NCBI RefSeq assembly: GCF_018785265.1
Contig: NZ_WQPK01000023.1
Span: 49,469-113,468 of the forward strand
Source of the DNA: Collinsella aerofaciens
GTDB taxonomy: Bacteria; Actinomycetota; Coriobacteriia; Coriobacteriales; Coriobacteriaceae
Length of the DNA stretch: 64,000 bases
Reading direction: 5' to 3'
In this document: positions 34,942 to 46,039 of the stretch, piece by piece
Numbering within the stretch: the first letter of the stretch is position 1
Layout: each line of letters opens with the position of its first letter
The notes under the pieces: model-generated
Told to the model about the DNA's origin: nothing
Seen by the model: the letters and a program-made list of their open reading frames with translations, nothing else
The model's database searches: none
Translations under genes and position numbers: made by a program

Positions 34942-35054
34942 GGCGTGTCCGCCTGCTTGGTTTTCGTAGATTCCGCACGAGCCGAAGAGCACTAAATGTG
35001 CTCTTCGCGCGAGCCAGGACCTGACCGAGCGAAAACCAAGCAGGCGGACACGCC
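34942..35054 (+). promoter_or_regulatory. valS leader with a 25-bp perfect stem
   Basis: GGCGTGTCCGCCTGCTTGG plus TTTTCG (34942-34966) is perfectly complementary to 35030-35054. Inside it is a second perfect hairpin, GAAGAGCAC/GTGCTCTTC (34984-34992 with 34998-35006). The right arm ends 20 bases before the valS ATG. No T-box sequence (AGGGTGG) or specifier loop could be found, so this is not a recognisable T-box; it may be a processing site, an attenuator or a repeat element. Confidence 0.7.
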
Positions 35055-35074
35055 GGCGGGACAGGGAGAGATAT

Positions 35075-37771
<2,697 letters not shown>

Positions 37772-37824
37772 GCGGTACTGGGGGACGCGGTTTGGGGCAT
37801 TGCTCGCTACTGCGGACACCTATT

Positions 37825-37960
37825 CCGCCGTTCTAACGAACGGCGGCTGGCTCGACGCTGCAAACGCCTCTGATGGCCAATCTGCCGTTCAACTTCGGGC
37901 GCATGGGCATAAGCCCTATGCGCCCTTGTTTCACGGCACCTTGGCTCATCAGAGGCGTTT
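37825..37960. repeat. palindromic structures between valS and the IS element
   Basis: A hairpin CCGCCGTTC/GAACGGCGG (37825-37846) is followed by a 99-base cruciform: outer arms AAACGCCTCTGATG (37862-37875) and CATCAGAGGCGTTT (37947-37960) are perfectly complementary, and an inner hairpin GGGCGCAT...ATGCGCCC sits near the centre. The design resembles the valS leader. The inverted end of the IS element starts 8 bases further on. Confidence 0.75.
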
Positions 37961-37998
37961 TCGCTCATATGACCCAATCCGCTGTCAAGAGCCACAAT

Positions 37999-38034
37999 GG
38001 CCCCGCCGACCGCTTGCAATCGGTCGGCGGGGCC
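37999..38034. ncRNA. strong hairpin in the non-coding end of the IS element, possible bridge RNA region
   Basis: GGCCCCGCCGACCG (37999-38012) pairs perfectly with 38021-38034 over an 8-base loop. It lies in the 262-bp non-coding stretch downstream of the transposase (37982-38243). IS110-family elements encode a structured bridge RNA in one non-coding end, and for IS1111-like elements this is reported on the downstream side. The hairpin alone does not prove such an RNA; it could also be a terminator. Confidence 0.4.
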
Positions 38035-38243
38035 TGCCGTTAACCCGTCCCGGTCCGCCCCCGGCATGTCATCGACGCCTTCGGCTCAGTCTCATATCCG
38101 CGGATACCGTTCTGTCGGCCCGCACTCCATTCCTTCGGCGGGGTTCCCCAAGTCTGTCGAGGCGCATGCGGAGGGCTCCGCGCGCACAGCGAAATAGGGG
38201 GTATCCCCGAAGGCCGCCCGGCTCGCCGGGACGGGGGCCATGT

Positions 38244-39365
38244 CTATTCCGCGCCCTCCCGGCACATCATGCCGAGGGCCCAGAGCCACCTCACGAGCTC
38301 GGCCGCGGTGGCCGCGTTGGCCTTCGCCGCGGGCATGCCGCGGGCGAGCATCTCCTCGCGCCGCCGCAGGAGCCGCTCGGACCCCTTCCTCCCGTGCATC
38401 CTTATCTCGAGGGGCACGCCCGTGTCCCTCGGCATGAGCTTCGGCTGGTGCCGTGCCGCGGCGTAGCACCATGAGCCCTCAACGGCCAGCTTCCTCACGA
38501 GCGCGTTGCCCGCGCCGCTGATGCCTCCGAGCCGCACGGAGCCGCCACTCGACCTCTGACTCGGCGCGAGGCCGAAGTAGGCCGTGACCTGCCTTCCGGA
38601 GCGGAACCTCGTGAAGTCGCCGACCTCGGCCGAGAAGGCCGCGGCCAGCGCGAAGGCGCAGCCCTTGATCTACTGGAGGGCGGCCACCTCCGCGGCGATC
38701 GGGCTGGCATCCACGGCGGCCCTGTACTCGGAGAGCAGGTCCGCCCGGGCCTCCGCCGCGGCCTCGACCTCGTTCCTCAGGGCGGCGAGCGTCCGAACCC
38801 CGCCATCGTCCTCCGGCCTGGCCTTGTCGAGCCACCTCAGGAAGTCGTAGGTCCAGTACTTCCTCGGGTTGCCGGCGGGCGTGGTGCCGCCGTAGACGAA
38901 CCCCCGCTTTGCGAGGAAGGCGAGCAGCCGCTGCTTGGCGGTCGCCAGGCGCGCGGTCGCCCCGTCGTAGGCGCCGGCGAGGTCCCTGATGCCTTCGACC
39001 TCGGGGGAGGGGACCCATACGGGGGAGATGTCGTGGGCGAGTATCGCCTTGGCCATCCTGGCGGCGTCGTTCCTGTCGTTCTTGGAGGCCGAGTCGGCGG
39101 CCGACCTGGGGATCTTCGAGACCGCGGCGACGACGCACTCGACGCCGAGCCCGGCGAGCTCCCGCTGCGGGGCGAAGCCGAGGTAGCCGCTCTCGTAGGC
39201 CGCGAGCGACGGCCCGGGGAACCCATCCATCCACCCGGCGATCTCGCCCCAGGGGTTGCCGGGGAACCTCCTCGTCACGGCCTCGCCGGTGTCCGCGTCG
39301 AGGGCGCAGACGGTGGTCGACCTCAGGTGGACGTCCATCCCGAACGCGGTAGAATACTTTGGCAT
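38244..39365 (-). pseudogene. IS110 family transposase interrupted by an amber codon
   Basis: The N-terminal part (39365 down to 38673) is the DEDD RuvC-like catalytic domain: GMDVHLRSTTVCALDADTG with its first Asp, LAAYESGYLGF with Glu, and KNDRNDAARMAKAIL with the Asp pair. At 38670-38672 an in-frame TAG follows VAALQ. The same frame then continues with IKGCAFAL and the Transposase_20 C-terminal domain (YFGLAPSQRSSGGSVRLGG), ending at 38244. Only one base change would restore a 373-residue transposase, so the loss is recent or the stop is suppressed. Confidence 0.88.
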
Positions 39366-39532
39366 GGGAGCCTCCCAACCTCGTTGCGGCGCGGCTGCGC
39401 CTATGGCACTTCAACATCATTGTCGCAGCCCCGACCCGCGGTCACGAGCGGGGGCTCCTATCTTTTTAGTGCCCTCGGATTGGGTCATAGTGTCTGACTA
39501 TCGTCAACCTATACTGTTTTATTTTTCTATGA

Positions 39533-40891
39533 ATGGCGGTTCTGAAAATGCCTAAGCGTTCTGGCTTGTATACCGTTCCTTTTGAGTTTGATTTGCTTTC
39601 GTTTGGTGAGGCTGTGGGACTTGCTGCTGATACGGGGCGGATTTCTGGGGATGCTGGGCCTCTGCTTGAGACGGTTGTCGATATGCTTGATGAGTTGGGG
39701 CGTCCGGACGAGTACTTTGATTGCATTCAGGTTGCTGGTACCAATGGCAAGACTTCGACTACGCGTTTTTCGGCTGCCATTCTTCGTGGTGAGGGGCTCA
39801 AAACCGCGCTGTATACGTCGCCACAGCTTGTGCGCTATCCCGAGCGCATGGAGGTTGATGGGCGCGTGGTGAGCGATGAGGCGTTTGCCCGCGCCGTTTC
39901 TGCCGCTGTTGAGGCGGGGCGTCGAGTGAATGCCCGTCGTGTGGCGGCGGGGGAGCGTGCCTATTCCATCACGCCCTTTGACCTGCTGACGGCTGCCGCA
40001 CTTGTAGTGTTTGCCGAGGCCGCGGTGGATGTTGCCGTGCTCGAGGTCGGCATGGGCGGGCGCTGGGACGCCACGAGTGCGACCGATCCTGTCGCCGTCG
40101 CCATTACGGGCATTGGGCTCGATCACACACGTATTTTGGGCGATACGCTCGAGGCCATTGCGGGGGAGAAGGCTGCGGTCATCAAGCCCGGACGTCTGGT
40201 TGTGCTGGGTGAGGGTACGCACGAGTCGAGCGTTCAGCGCGTAATGGATGCTCGCTGCCGCGCGTGCGGCATCGTGCCGCTCGTGGTGAACCATGCCACG
40301 ACCAAGGTGCCGGAGCACGTGGGCGATACGGTTGAGTTTAGCTGCACCACGCCGCGTGCCATCTATACGTCGAGTATGGTTAAGCCGGCCTATCAGCCGC
40401 AGAATGCCGCGTGCGCGATTATGCTGTGCGAGGGGTACCTGGGTCGCGAGCTCGATCATGACAAGCTTGATGCGTCGCTTATGGGCTGCCCCACGCCGGG
40501 CCGATTTGATGTGCTGGGAACTGATCCGCTCAAGCTGATCGATGCCTGCCATAACCCTCAGAGCTGCGAGAACTTTGTGAGCGCGCTGGATGAGATCGAT
40601 CCGTGCGTGGAGAATCGCCCCACGCTGCTATGCGCCGCGCTGGCAGACAAGGACGTAGCGGGCATCGTCGATGTGCTGATCCCGGCCTTCCCGCGCGTGG
40701 TCGTGACCCAGACCGATTCCGATCGCGCCCTGCCGGCAGAGGAACTTGCTGCCCTGGTGGACGCCAACAAGCTTGCCGGTGTGTACCCTAGCGTGCCCGA
40801 GGCTCTCGCGGCTTTTGACGCCGTGGGCGAGTCCTTCGTTGCCGCCGGTACCATCACTCTAGCCGGCGAAGTAGCCGGTCTGCTGCGCTAA
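39533..40891 (+). CDS. folC: folylpolyglutamate synthase/dihydrofolate synthase
   Basis: Adds glutamate to folates (and to dihydropteroate). 452 residues from ATG 39533. The P-loop is VAGTNGKTSTTRFSAAIL near residue 67, followed by YTSPQLVRYPERMEVDG near 95 and LEVGMGGRWDATSA near 170, the family metal and nucleotide motifs; DACHNPQSCENF near 340 is the C-terminal signature. Neither ATG 39533 nor ATG 39548 has a clear Shine-Dalgarno. The 5' 80 bases are richer in T than the rest. The IS element ends 45 bases upstream. Confidence 0.93.
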   Translation: MAVLKMPKRSGLYTVPFEFDLLSFGEAVGLAADTGRISGDAGPLLETVVDMLDELGRPDEYFDCIQVAGTNGKTSTTRFSAAILRGEGLKTALYTSPQLVRYPERMEVDGRVVSDEAFARAVSAAVEAGRRVNARRVAAGERAYSITPFDLLTAAALVVFAEAAVDVAVLEVGMGGRWDATSATDPVAVAITGIGLDHTRILGDTLEAIAGEKAAVIKPGRLVVLGEGTHESSVQRVMDARCRACGIVPLVVNHATTKVPEHVGDTVEFSCTTPRAIYTSSMVKPAYQPQNAACAIMLCEGYLGRELDHDKLDASLMGCPTPGRFDVLGTDPLKLIDACHNPQSCENFVSALDEIDPCVENRPTLLCAALADKDVAGIVDVLIPAFPRVVVTQTDSDRALPAEELAALVDANKLAGVYPSVPEALAAFDAVGESFVAAGTITLAGEVAGLLR

Positions 40892-40905
40892 CCCATCCCC
40901 TCATC

Positions 40906-40972
40906 AGTTGCGGTGAAATACGGACTGTTTTACAAGCCAGAAGCCTTAAACAGTCCGTATATCACCGCAACT
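40906..40972. repeat. intergenic palindrome, TTGCGGTG family, copy D
   Basis: AGTTGCGGTGAAATACGG from 40906 pairs with the right arm ending ACCGCAACT at 40972, inner stem CGGACTGTTT/AAACAGTCCG. It lies 14 bases after the folC stop in the 351-bp gap between convergent folC and pepP. Confidence 0.88.
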
Positions 40973-41034
40973 CAAAAGCAGCCAATTTGGGACGGGGCTT
41001 TTTTAGCTGCCCTGTGCCCCGAGTTGACTCGCTT

Positions 41035-41194
41035 GCCACGAAATGGGCCTATTTACTACGTTTGACCGGCAACCCTCGACCATACCGAGAATTGCGAAAT
41101 CAAAACTGCAGGTAGAGGGCCTGCCATTTTTCAAAAAAGACCCGCATGGTCGACCCATGCGGGTTAAACGTAGTAGATAGCTCGTTTTCGTGGC
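41035..41194. repeat. 160-bp interrupted inverted repeat with a 45-nt core, copy 1
   Basis: GCCACGAAA (41035) pairs with TTTCGTGGC (ending 41194), and TACTACGTTT (41054-41063) with AAACGTAGTA (41166-41175). The core 41076-41120 (TCGACCAT...GCAGGTAGAGGGC) aligns without gaps to 42507-42551 at 32 of 45 positions. The repeat lies downstream of pepP. Confidence 0.7.
41133..41165 (-). terminator. pepP terminator
   Basis: On the minus strand ACCCGCATGG and CCATGCGGGT form a 10-bp perfect stem (41140-41149 with 41155-41164), followed by CTTTTTTG. It lies about 80 bases after the pepP stop, inside the larger inverted repeat. Confidence 0.8.
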
Positions 41195-41207
41195 GCGACT
41201 TAATCGC

Positions 41208-41240
41208 AATGTGACAAAGGGGCTGTCCCTTTGTCACATT
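41208..41240. terminator. hairpin at the 3' end of pepP
   Basis: AATGTGACAAAGGG and CCCTTTGTCACATT pair perfectly around a 5-base loop, ending 3 bases from the pepP stop codon. There is no strong T run on either side, so it may stabilise the mRNA end or be a repeat remnant. Confidence 0.6.
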
Positions 41241-41242
41241 GG

Positions 41243-42331
41243 CTAGTCTAGGCGGACGGGATCGTGGGGGTATGCGTTGAGAATCTCGACGCCGGACTCG
41301 GTAACTAGGGCCAAGTCCTCGATGCGGACGCCGGTGCGGCCGGGGAGGTAGATGCCCGGCTCGATAGAGAAGGTCATGCCCGGCTCGACAACCTGCTCGT
41401 TGACGAGTGAGACGTCGCCCGGCTCGTGGTCTTGCAGGCCGATCGAGTGACCCAGGCGATGCGTAAAGTACTGCCCATAGCCCGCATTCTCGATTACGTC
41501 GCGTGCGGCACGGTCCAGGTCGCACATACGCACGCCCGGCGCGATGAGCGCCTCGGCGGCCTCGTTGGCGCGGCGCACGATGTCGTAGATACGTGCCGTC
41601 TCTTCGTCCGGCTCGCCCCAAAAGAACGTGCGCGTCATGTCCGAGCAGTAGTTGCGATGGCGTCCGCCAATGTCGAACAGCACCACGTCGCCGCGCTTGA
41701 GTACGGTGTCGTCGGGCTCGTGGTGCGGGTCGCCGGCGTTGGCGCCAAAGCTCACGATGGGCGGAAAGCTGAATCCCTCGCAGCCGTGCTTGCGATACAG
41801 GCCGAGCATCAGATCGGCAATTTCGCGCTCCGACACATCCTCGTGGACAAGCTTGATCGCGTCGGCCATCACGGCGTCGTTGGCTGCTGAGGACACGCGC
41901 ATGAGCTCCTGCTCGGCGGCATCCTTGTGGGTACGTGCGGCGGTGACGGTAAAGTCACCCAGGAAAAACTCGCTGGCGGCGTGGCGCTCCATGAGCGGCA
42001 TCAAAAAGCCGGAGCGCATGACGGTATCGATGCCGAGCGGTTTGGTCGGATCTACCTCGCGAGCGATGGCGTCGGTCACGACGTCGGTATCGGTGTGGTA
42101 GGCGACGCGGGCATTGTCGTATTCCGGCAGCTGGTGTAGAGCGTTGACCAAAATCACGGGCTCGTTACCGCGCGCGAGCAGCACGCCGCAAAAACGCTCG
42201 AACATATCGGCATAAAAGCCGGTCAGGTAATAGATCGACCACGGGTCGTTTACGAGCAGCTGTGCACCGGGGTGCTGAGCCTCGAGCGCATCGAGCACGC
42301 TTGCCACACGCTGGTCATCGACATGTGCCAT
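41243..42331 (-). CDS. Xaa-Pro aminopeptidase, M24 family
   Basis: A 362-residue creatinase/prolidase-type metallopeptidase (PepP/PepQ group). The N-terminal domain has SIYYLTGFYADMFERFCGV near residue 32. Metal ligands are all present in the C-terminal domain: two Asp in VVLFDIGGRHRNYCSDMTR near 225, His in FTHRLGHSIGLQDHEPG near 300, Glu in TFSIEPGIYLPG near 335 and Glu in GVRIEDLALV near 348. ATG 42331 follows AAAGGACGATGT. The open frame upstream to 42514 crosses a palindromic repeat and is rejected as coding. Monocistronic. Confidence 0.92.
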   Translation of the reverse strand: MAHVDDQRVASVLDALEAQHPGAQLLVNDPWSIYYLTGFYADMFERFCGVLLARGNEPVILVNALHQLPEYDNARVAYHTDTDVVTDAIAREVDPTKPLGIDTVMRSGFLMPLMERHAASEFFLGDFTVTAARTHKDAAEQELMRVSSAANDAVMADAIKLVHEDVSEREIADLMLGLYRKHGCEGFSFPPIVSFGANAGDPHHEPDDTVLKRGDVVLFDIGGRHRNYCSDMTRTFFWGEPDEETARIYDIVRRANEAAEALIAPGVRMCDLDRAARDVIENAGYGQYFTHRLGHSIGLQDHEPGDVSLVNEQVVEPGMTFSIEPGIYLPGRTGVRIEDLALVTESGVEILNAYPHDPVRLD

Positions 42332-42470
42332 ACATCGTCCTTTCGCTAGGTTGCCACCATGGTAGCCCAACCCCGGCACATGGGGACACTCCTTGGCCCT
42401 GGCATGGTTTATCCGGGGTGATTGGGCAAGAAAATAACCAAAAGAGCCCGTCCCAAATGAGTTGCTTTCG

Positions 42471-42620
42471 AAACTATGCCGGATTACGGGGCTGGATTGG
42501 CTTTGCTCGACCATGGATGAAATGGCAATAATAAAACCGCAGGTAGACGGCTTATCGAAATTAAGAATTTGCCGGTATGGATAGAGGTTCTCTATTTAGC
42601 CCCGTAATCCGGCGTAGTTT
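42471..42620. repeat. 150-bp interrupted inverted repeat with a 45-nt core, copy 2
   Basis: AAACTATGCCGGATTACGG plus GGCT (42471-42493) is complementary to 42598-42620 except at one base. The core 42507-42551 matches copy 1 at 41076-41120. It lies 140 bases upstream of pepP. The gap 42332-42792 has no gene; it holds this repeat, copy E and short CCCAAATGAG motifs at 42438 and 42765. Confidence 0.75.
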
Positions 42621-42669
42621 TTAAATGGCACTAATATGGCAGCAGCCTTAAATCTGATCCAAAAGAAAG

Positions 42670-42732
42670 CTGCGGTGGAATAGTTCCTGGATACTGGGGT
42701 TTTGGCGGAAATCAGGAACTATTTCACCGCAA
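42670..42732. repeat. intergenic palindrome, TTGCGGTG family, copy E
   Basis: CTGCGGTGGAATAGTTCCTG faces CAGGAACTATTTCACCGCA, ending near 42732. The inner stem AGTTCCTG/CAGGAACT equals copy A. It lies between pepP and the DUF1667 gene. Confidence 0.82.
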
Positions 42733-42792
42733 TTGAGGAGGGGCGGGGTGGATGGCGGGGTAGCTAAAAGAGCCACGTCCCAAATGAGCAGC

Positions 42793-43191
42793 TTAGGCTG
42801 GGTCGATGTTCATGCTGGCGATGAGGTCGATGCCCGTGTTGAGGAGATCTTCCAACACAACGTCGCCCATGCGGATGGGGGCATCGACGACCAAGCCGCG
42901 GATGAGGTCCATGGCTTGGGCGTGGAGTGCCAGCGGGATGGCTTCGGCCGTGCGCACGGGCAGCAGCGCCTCGTCGCCGCCGAATACGGCCACAGTTGTG
43001 GTGAGCACGCGCATGGGGCAGGTGAGTTCCTGGTGTGCGAACTTGTCGCCACGCGGGCAGCGGTTGCCAGTCACGGAGCGAGCCGCTGTCACGGAACCGT
43101 TGACATCGCGTTCCACCTCAACGGTCAGGAGGCATTCGGATGGGCAGGTGGTGCAGTTGAACTGCAATGTATTGGTCACATTCGTGCTCAT
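42793..43191 (-). CDS. DUF1667 domain protein
   Basis: A 132-residue small protein with two Cys groups: CTTCPSECLLTVE near residue 10 and GNRCPRGDKFAHQELTCP near 40, likely a metal or iron-sulfur site. DUF1667 proteins are almost always encoded third in a run after two FAD oxidoreductases, exactly as here, and may be the third subunit or an electron carrier, analogous to GlpC. ATG 43191 is 5 bases after the upstream gene's stop; a longer start at 43242 would lie inside that gene. Confidence 0.85.
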   Translation of the reverse strand: MSTNVTNTLQFNCTTCPSECLLTVEVERDVNGSVTAARSVTGNRCPRGDKFAHQELTCPMRVLTTTVAVFGGDEALLPVRTAEAIPLALHAQAMDLIRGLVVDAPIRMGDVVLEDLLNTGIDLIASMNIDPA

Positions 43192-43195
43192 GGCC

Positions 43196-44551
43196 TTACG
43201 CCTCCTCAACGGGATCGACGGAAAGGACAATCTCGCAACCACCCAGGTCGAGTGCGCGCTGAATTACCTTTGCCGGCAGCGGGAAGCTTTCCATGATGCT
43301 TGGCTTAAATGCACGAACCTTGCCGGCGAACAGTTCCTCGTCGCCTGACAGAATACGCACGCGGGCGGCGTCGACCGGCCGGCGTACGCGGAAGTTGAGC
43401 TTCGTGAGTGCCGCCGCCGTAATGCGTCCCGGTAGCGCGTACCCTGCAATGCCGGCGGGGGAGACCGTGAGCTCGCAGCGCTCGCTCGCAGCACTCGCCC
43501 CGGCGTTGCCGTCCAACGCCCACGCCGCCGCAGCCGCACCGGCACGCTCGGACTCGGTTGTTACGTTGTCGGCCAGGTCGTGCACGTGCAGCACGTTGCC
43601 GCAGGCAAAGATGCCCGGCACGCCCGTTTGCAGGCTCTGGTCAACCACGGCGCCGCGCGTGCGCGGGTCAAGTTCAACGCCCGCGCCCACCGAAAGCTCG
43701 TTCTCGGGAATCAAGCCCACCGAAAGCAGCAGCGTGTCGCACGGAACAATGCGCTCGGTTCCCGGAATGGGCGCCAGGTGCTCGTCGAACTGGCTCACCT
43801 CGACGGCTTCCACGCGGTCGTGCCCGATCACGCGCGTGACCGTGGTGGACAGGTGCAGCGGAATGCCAAAGTCGTCCAGGCAGTTCTTGACGTTGCGGCG
43901 CAGACCGTTGGCGTACGGCATGAGCTCGTACACGCCCTCGACCGAAATCCCCTCGAGCGTGCAGCGACGTGCCATGATCAGCCCGATGTCGCCGGAACCC
44001 AAAATGACGGCGCGCGAGCCGGGTTTGAGGTTCTCGATATTGATGTATCGCTGCGCCAAGCCGGCCGTAAACACGCCGGCGGGACGGCTACCGGGAATCT
44101 TGATCTCGCTGCGGGTGCGCTCGCGGCAACCCATGGCAAGGACGACCGCGCGCCCGGTGAGCTGCAGCATGCCGGCAGGGCTCATGAGCATGACGGTGTG
44201 GACCGCGGCTTCTTCCGTAGGCTCGCCCGAATCAATCCCAATCACCATGCTGTCCAGGAACAGCGCAATGTCGGTTGCGTGCACCTGGTCGATAAAGCGC
44301 TGCGCGTACTCGGGACCGGTGAGCTCCTGTTTAAAGTGCGACAGGCCAAAGCCAGGGTGGATGCACTGGCGGAGGATTCCGCCCAGGTGCTGCTCGCGCT
44401 CCACAATGGCCACGCGTGCCCCTGCCTTATGCGCGGCCAGCGCGGCCGCCATGCCGGCGGGTCCGCCGCCGATAACGACCACGTCGAAGGCTTGCGTTTG
44501 TACGGCTTCTATGACGCCGCAATCAATCGCGCTCGATTTGAATTCCGCCAT
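43196..44551 (-). CDS. NAD(P)/FAD-dependent oxidoreductase
   Basis: A 451-residue pyridine nucleotide-disulfide type reductase. FAD-binding VVVIGGGPAGMAAALAAHK lies near residue 24 and the NAD-binding fold AVILGSGDIGLIMARRC near 185. GVPGIFACGNVLHVHDLADN near 335 is the second FAD contact. No CxxxxC redox disulfide is seen. It lies between a glycerol-3-phosphate dehydrogenase-like gene and DUF1667, with one base between genes, so the three proteins probably form one complex that moves electrons from a hydroxy substrate. Confidence 0.85.
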   Translation of the reverse strand: MAEFKSSAIDCGVIEAVQTQAFDVVVIGGGPAGMAAALAAHKAGARVAIVEREQHLGGILRQCIHPGFGLSHFKQELTGPEYAQRFIDQVHATDIALFLDSMVIGIDSGEPTEEAAVHTVMLMSPAGMLQLTGRAVVLAMGCRERTRSEIKIPGSRPAGVFTAGLAQRYINIENLKPGSRAVILGSGDIGLIMARRCTLEGISVEGVYELMPYANGLRRNVKNCLDDFGIPLHLSTTVTRVIGHDRVEAVEVSQFDEHLAPIPGTERIVPCDTLLLSVGLIPENELSVGAGVELDPRTRGAVVDQSLQTGVPGIFACGNVLHVHDLADNVTTESERAGAAAAAWALDGNAGASAASERCELTVSPAGIAGYALPGRITAAALTKLNFRVRRPVDAARVRILSGDEELFAGKVRAFKPSIMESFPLPAKVIQRALDLGGCEIVLSVDPVEEA

Positions 44552-44552
44552 C

Positions 44553-46007
44553 CTAACGCACCCCCTTCAGCGGTCCCTCGACCAACCAAGATCCGGCATC
44601 CTCCAACAGCACCTCGCTGGGGTCGCAGTCCAGCTCTCGGGCAAGAATCGCCACCACACGGCTCTGGCAAAAGCCGCTTTGGCACCGACCCATGCCGGCA
44701 CGGCAGCGGCGCTTGACGCCCTCGACCGAAACCGCGCCCGGGCGGCGTCGGATCGCGGCCACGATCTCGGCCTCAGGCACCGTCTCGCATCGGCAGACAA
44801 TCTGTCCCCACGCGGGATCGGACTCGATCAGCTCCTCTTTGCGCTCCAGCGGTGCGCGGTCAAAGTCGTCCGGCGCGCGGCGAATTGGGTTCCAGTCCGC
44901 CCGCTCGTGCAGCTCTACGCCCGCCTCACGCATCACAAGCTCCATGTGCTCGGCAATGGCAGGCGCGCTTGCCACACCCGGCGACTGAATGCCCGCCGCC
45001 TGGAAAAGCCCCGGCACCACGGCCGACTGTCCAATAAAGAAGTCGTTCGTTCCCTGAATGACCGGACGCCCGCCGGCAAATGCGCGCACCACGCGGCGCG
45101 TATCCAGATCGGGCACCAGCTTGCGCGCGCCGGTCAGCAGCGCGTTCACATCGCTCGCATAGGTCTGCGTGTCGCCCGGCTCGCGCACGGCGGCCGTGGC
45201 GGTGATCACGGTGTTGCCGTGTACGGTACCCGTGACGATAACGCCCTTCGATATCGGCGTCGGCACGGGGTAGAGCGGCATGAGCGTGCGCGGCTCCTTG
45301 TCCAGCACCACGATGTTTCCCTGGCGCCAGACCATCTGGAACTCCTCGGCGCCCGCCATATGCGAGATGTCGGCGGCGCCGTTGCCCGCGGCGTTGATCA
45401 GGTAGCGGCAGCGCACGTTGCCAGCGGGGGTCGCCAGCGTAAAGCGCGCGTCGTCGCTCGAGCCTGCGACTTCAATCGCCTCTACCGGAGCGGACCGCAT
45501 AAACTTCACCCCGTTGGCCACGGCGTTCTCCAGCGCGGCGATGGCAACCTCAAACGGGTCGACAAACCCAGTCGAGGGGCACCACAACGCGCACGTTGCA
45601 TCGGCACTGGCGCGCGACTCTAATTCGCGGATGCGGTCGGGTCCGACGATCGCCAGCTCGGGTACGCCGTTGGCCAGGCCATTCTGGCGCAGCTGCTCCA
45701 GATGCGCGCTGTCCTCGTCGTTAAAGCCCAATACCATCGACCCGGTGCGGCAGAACAGAAAGCCCAGCTCCTGCGACCACGTACCGTACAACTCGCAGCC
45801 ACGGGCGTTGACCTGCGCCTTTACGGTGCCCGGCGCCGGATCGTAGCCGGCGTGCACCAAGCCGCCGTTGGCCTTCGACGCGCCCAGCGCGATGTCGTTG
45901 GCCGCCTCGACGACGCAAATGGACAGGTCAAACCGCGCGAGCTGCCGCGCGATGGCGCATCCGGTGATGCCCGCGCCGACAATCGCGATATCAAACGTTT
46001 CCGTCAC
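44553..46007 (-). CDS. FAD-dependent glycerol-3-phosphate dehydrogenase-like oxidoreductase with BFD [2Fe-2S] domain
   Basis: A 484-residue DAO-fold protein starting at GTG 46007, five bases after GGGAGG. FAD motif DIAIVGAGITGCAIARQL begins near residue 5. The C-terminal 90 residues carry a BFD-like [2Fe-2S] domain: VCRCETVPEAEIV and later RCRAGMGRCQSGFC. This layout is seen in proteins annotated GlpA-like or LhgO-like. No glpK or glpF is in the window, so 2-hydroxy acids such as 2-hydroxyglutarate remain possible substrates. Confidence 0.82.
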   Translation of the reverse strand: MTETFDIAIVGAGITGCAIARQLARFDLSICVVEAANDIALGASKANGGLVHAGYDPAPGTVKAQVNARGCELYGTWSQELGFLFCRTGSMVLGFNDEDSAHLEQLRQNGLANGVPELAIVGPDRIRELESRASADATCALWCPSTGFVDPFEVAIAALENAVANGVKFMRSAPVEAIEVAGSSDDARFTLATPAGNVRCRYLINAAGNGAADISHMAGAEEFQMVWRQGNIVVLDKEPRTLMPLYPVPTPISKGVIVTGTVHGNTVITATAAVREPGDTQTYASDVNALLTGARKLVPDLDTRRVVRAFAGGRPVIQGTNDFFIGQSAVVPGLFQAAGIQSPGVASAPAIAEHMELVMREAGVELHERADWNPIRRAPDDFDRAPLERKEELIESDPAWGQIVCRCETVPEAEIVAAIRRRPGAVSVEGVKRRCRAGMGRCQSGFCQSRVVAILARELDCDPSEVLLEDAGSWLVEGPLKGVR

Positions 46008-46024
46008 AGTGCCTCCCAGATGAG

Positions 46025-46039
46025 TTGACAGGCTGTCAA
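46025..46039. promoter_or_regulatory. possible operator before the FAD oxidoreductase operon
   Basis: TTGACAGGCTGTCAA is a perfect 7-1-7 palindrome placed 18 bases upstream of the GTG start, overlapping what could be a promoter or the early transcript. Such a short perfect dyad fits a dimeric repressor. Confidence 0.45.

Larger units (their letters stand above)
37969..39488 (-). mobile_element. IS110 family element, IS1111-like, with subterminal inverted repeats
   Basis: ATGACCCAATCCG (37969-37981) and its exact complement CGGATTGGGTCAT (39476-39488) enclose 1,520 bp with a single DEDD-type transposase on the minus strand. Short subterminal inverted repeats are a feature of the IS1111 subgroup of IS110. 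The exact ends lie a few bases outside these repeats and cannot be fixed without an empty site. The element lies 45 bases before folC, so it probably separated folC from its former promoter. Confidence 0.8.

Noticed and set aside
34905..35074. T-box riboswitch before valS
   Set aside because: No AGGGTGG T-box sequence or specifier-loop architecture could be found; only a long perfect stem.
38479..39420. Minus-strand frame overlapping the transposase in another phase
   Set aside because: It is Arg/Gly-rich shadow sequence; the transposase frame has all DEDD motifs.
42332..42514. 61-residue N-terminal extension of pepP
   Set aside because: It runs through a palindromic repeat, and ATG 42331 has a good ribosome site.
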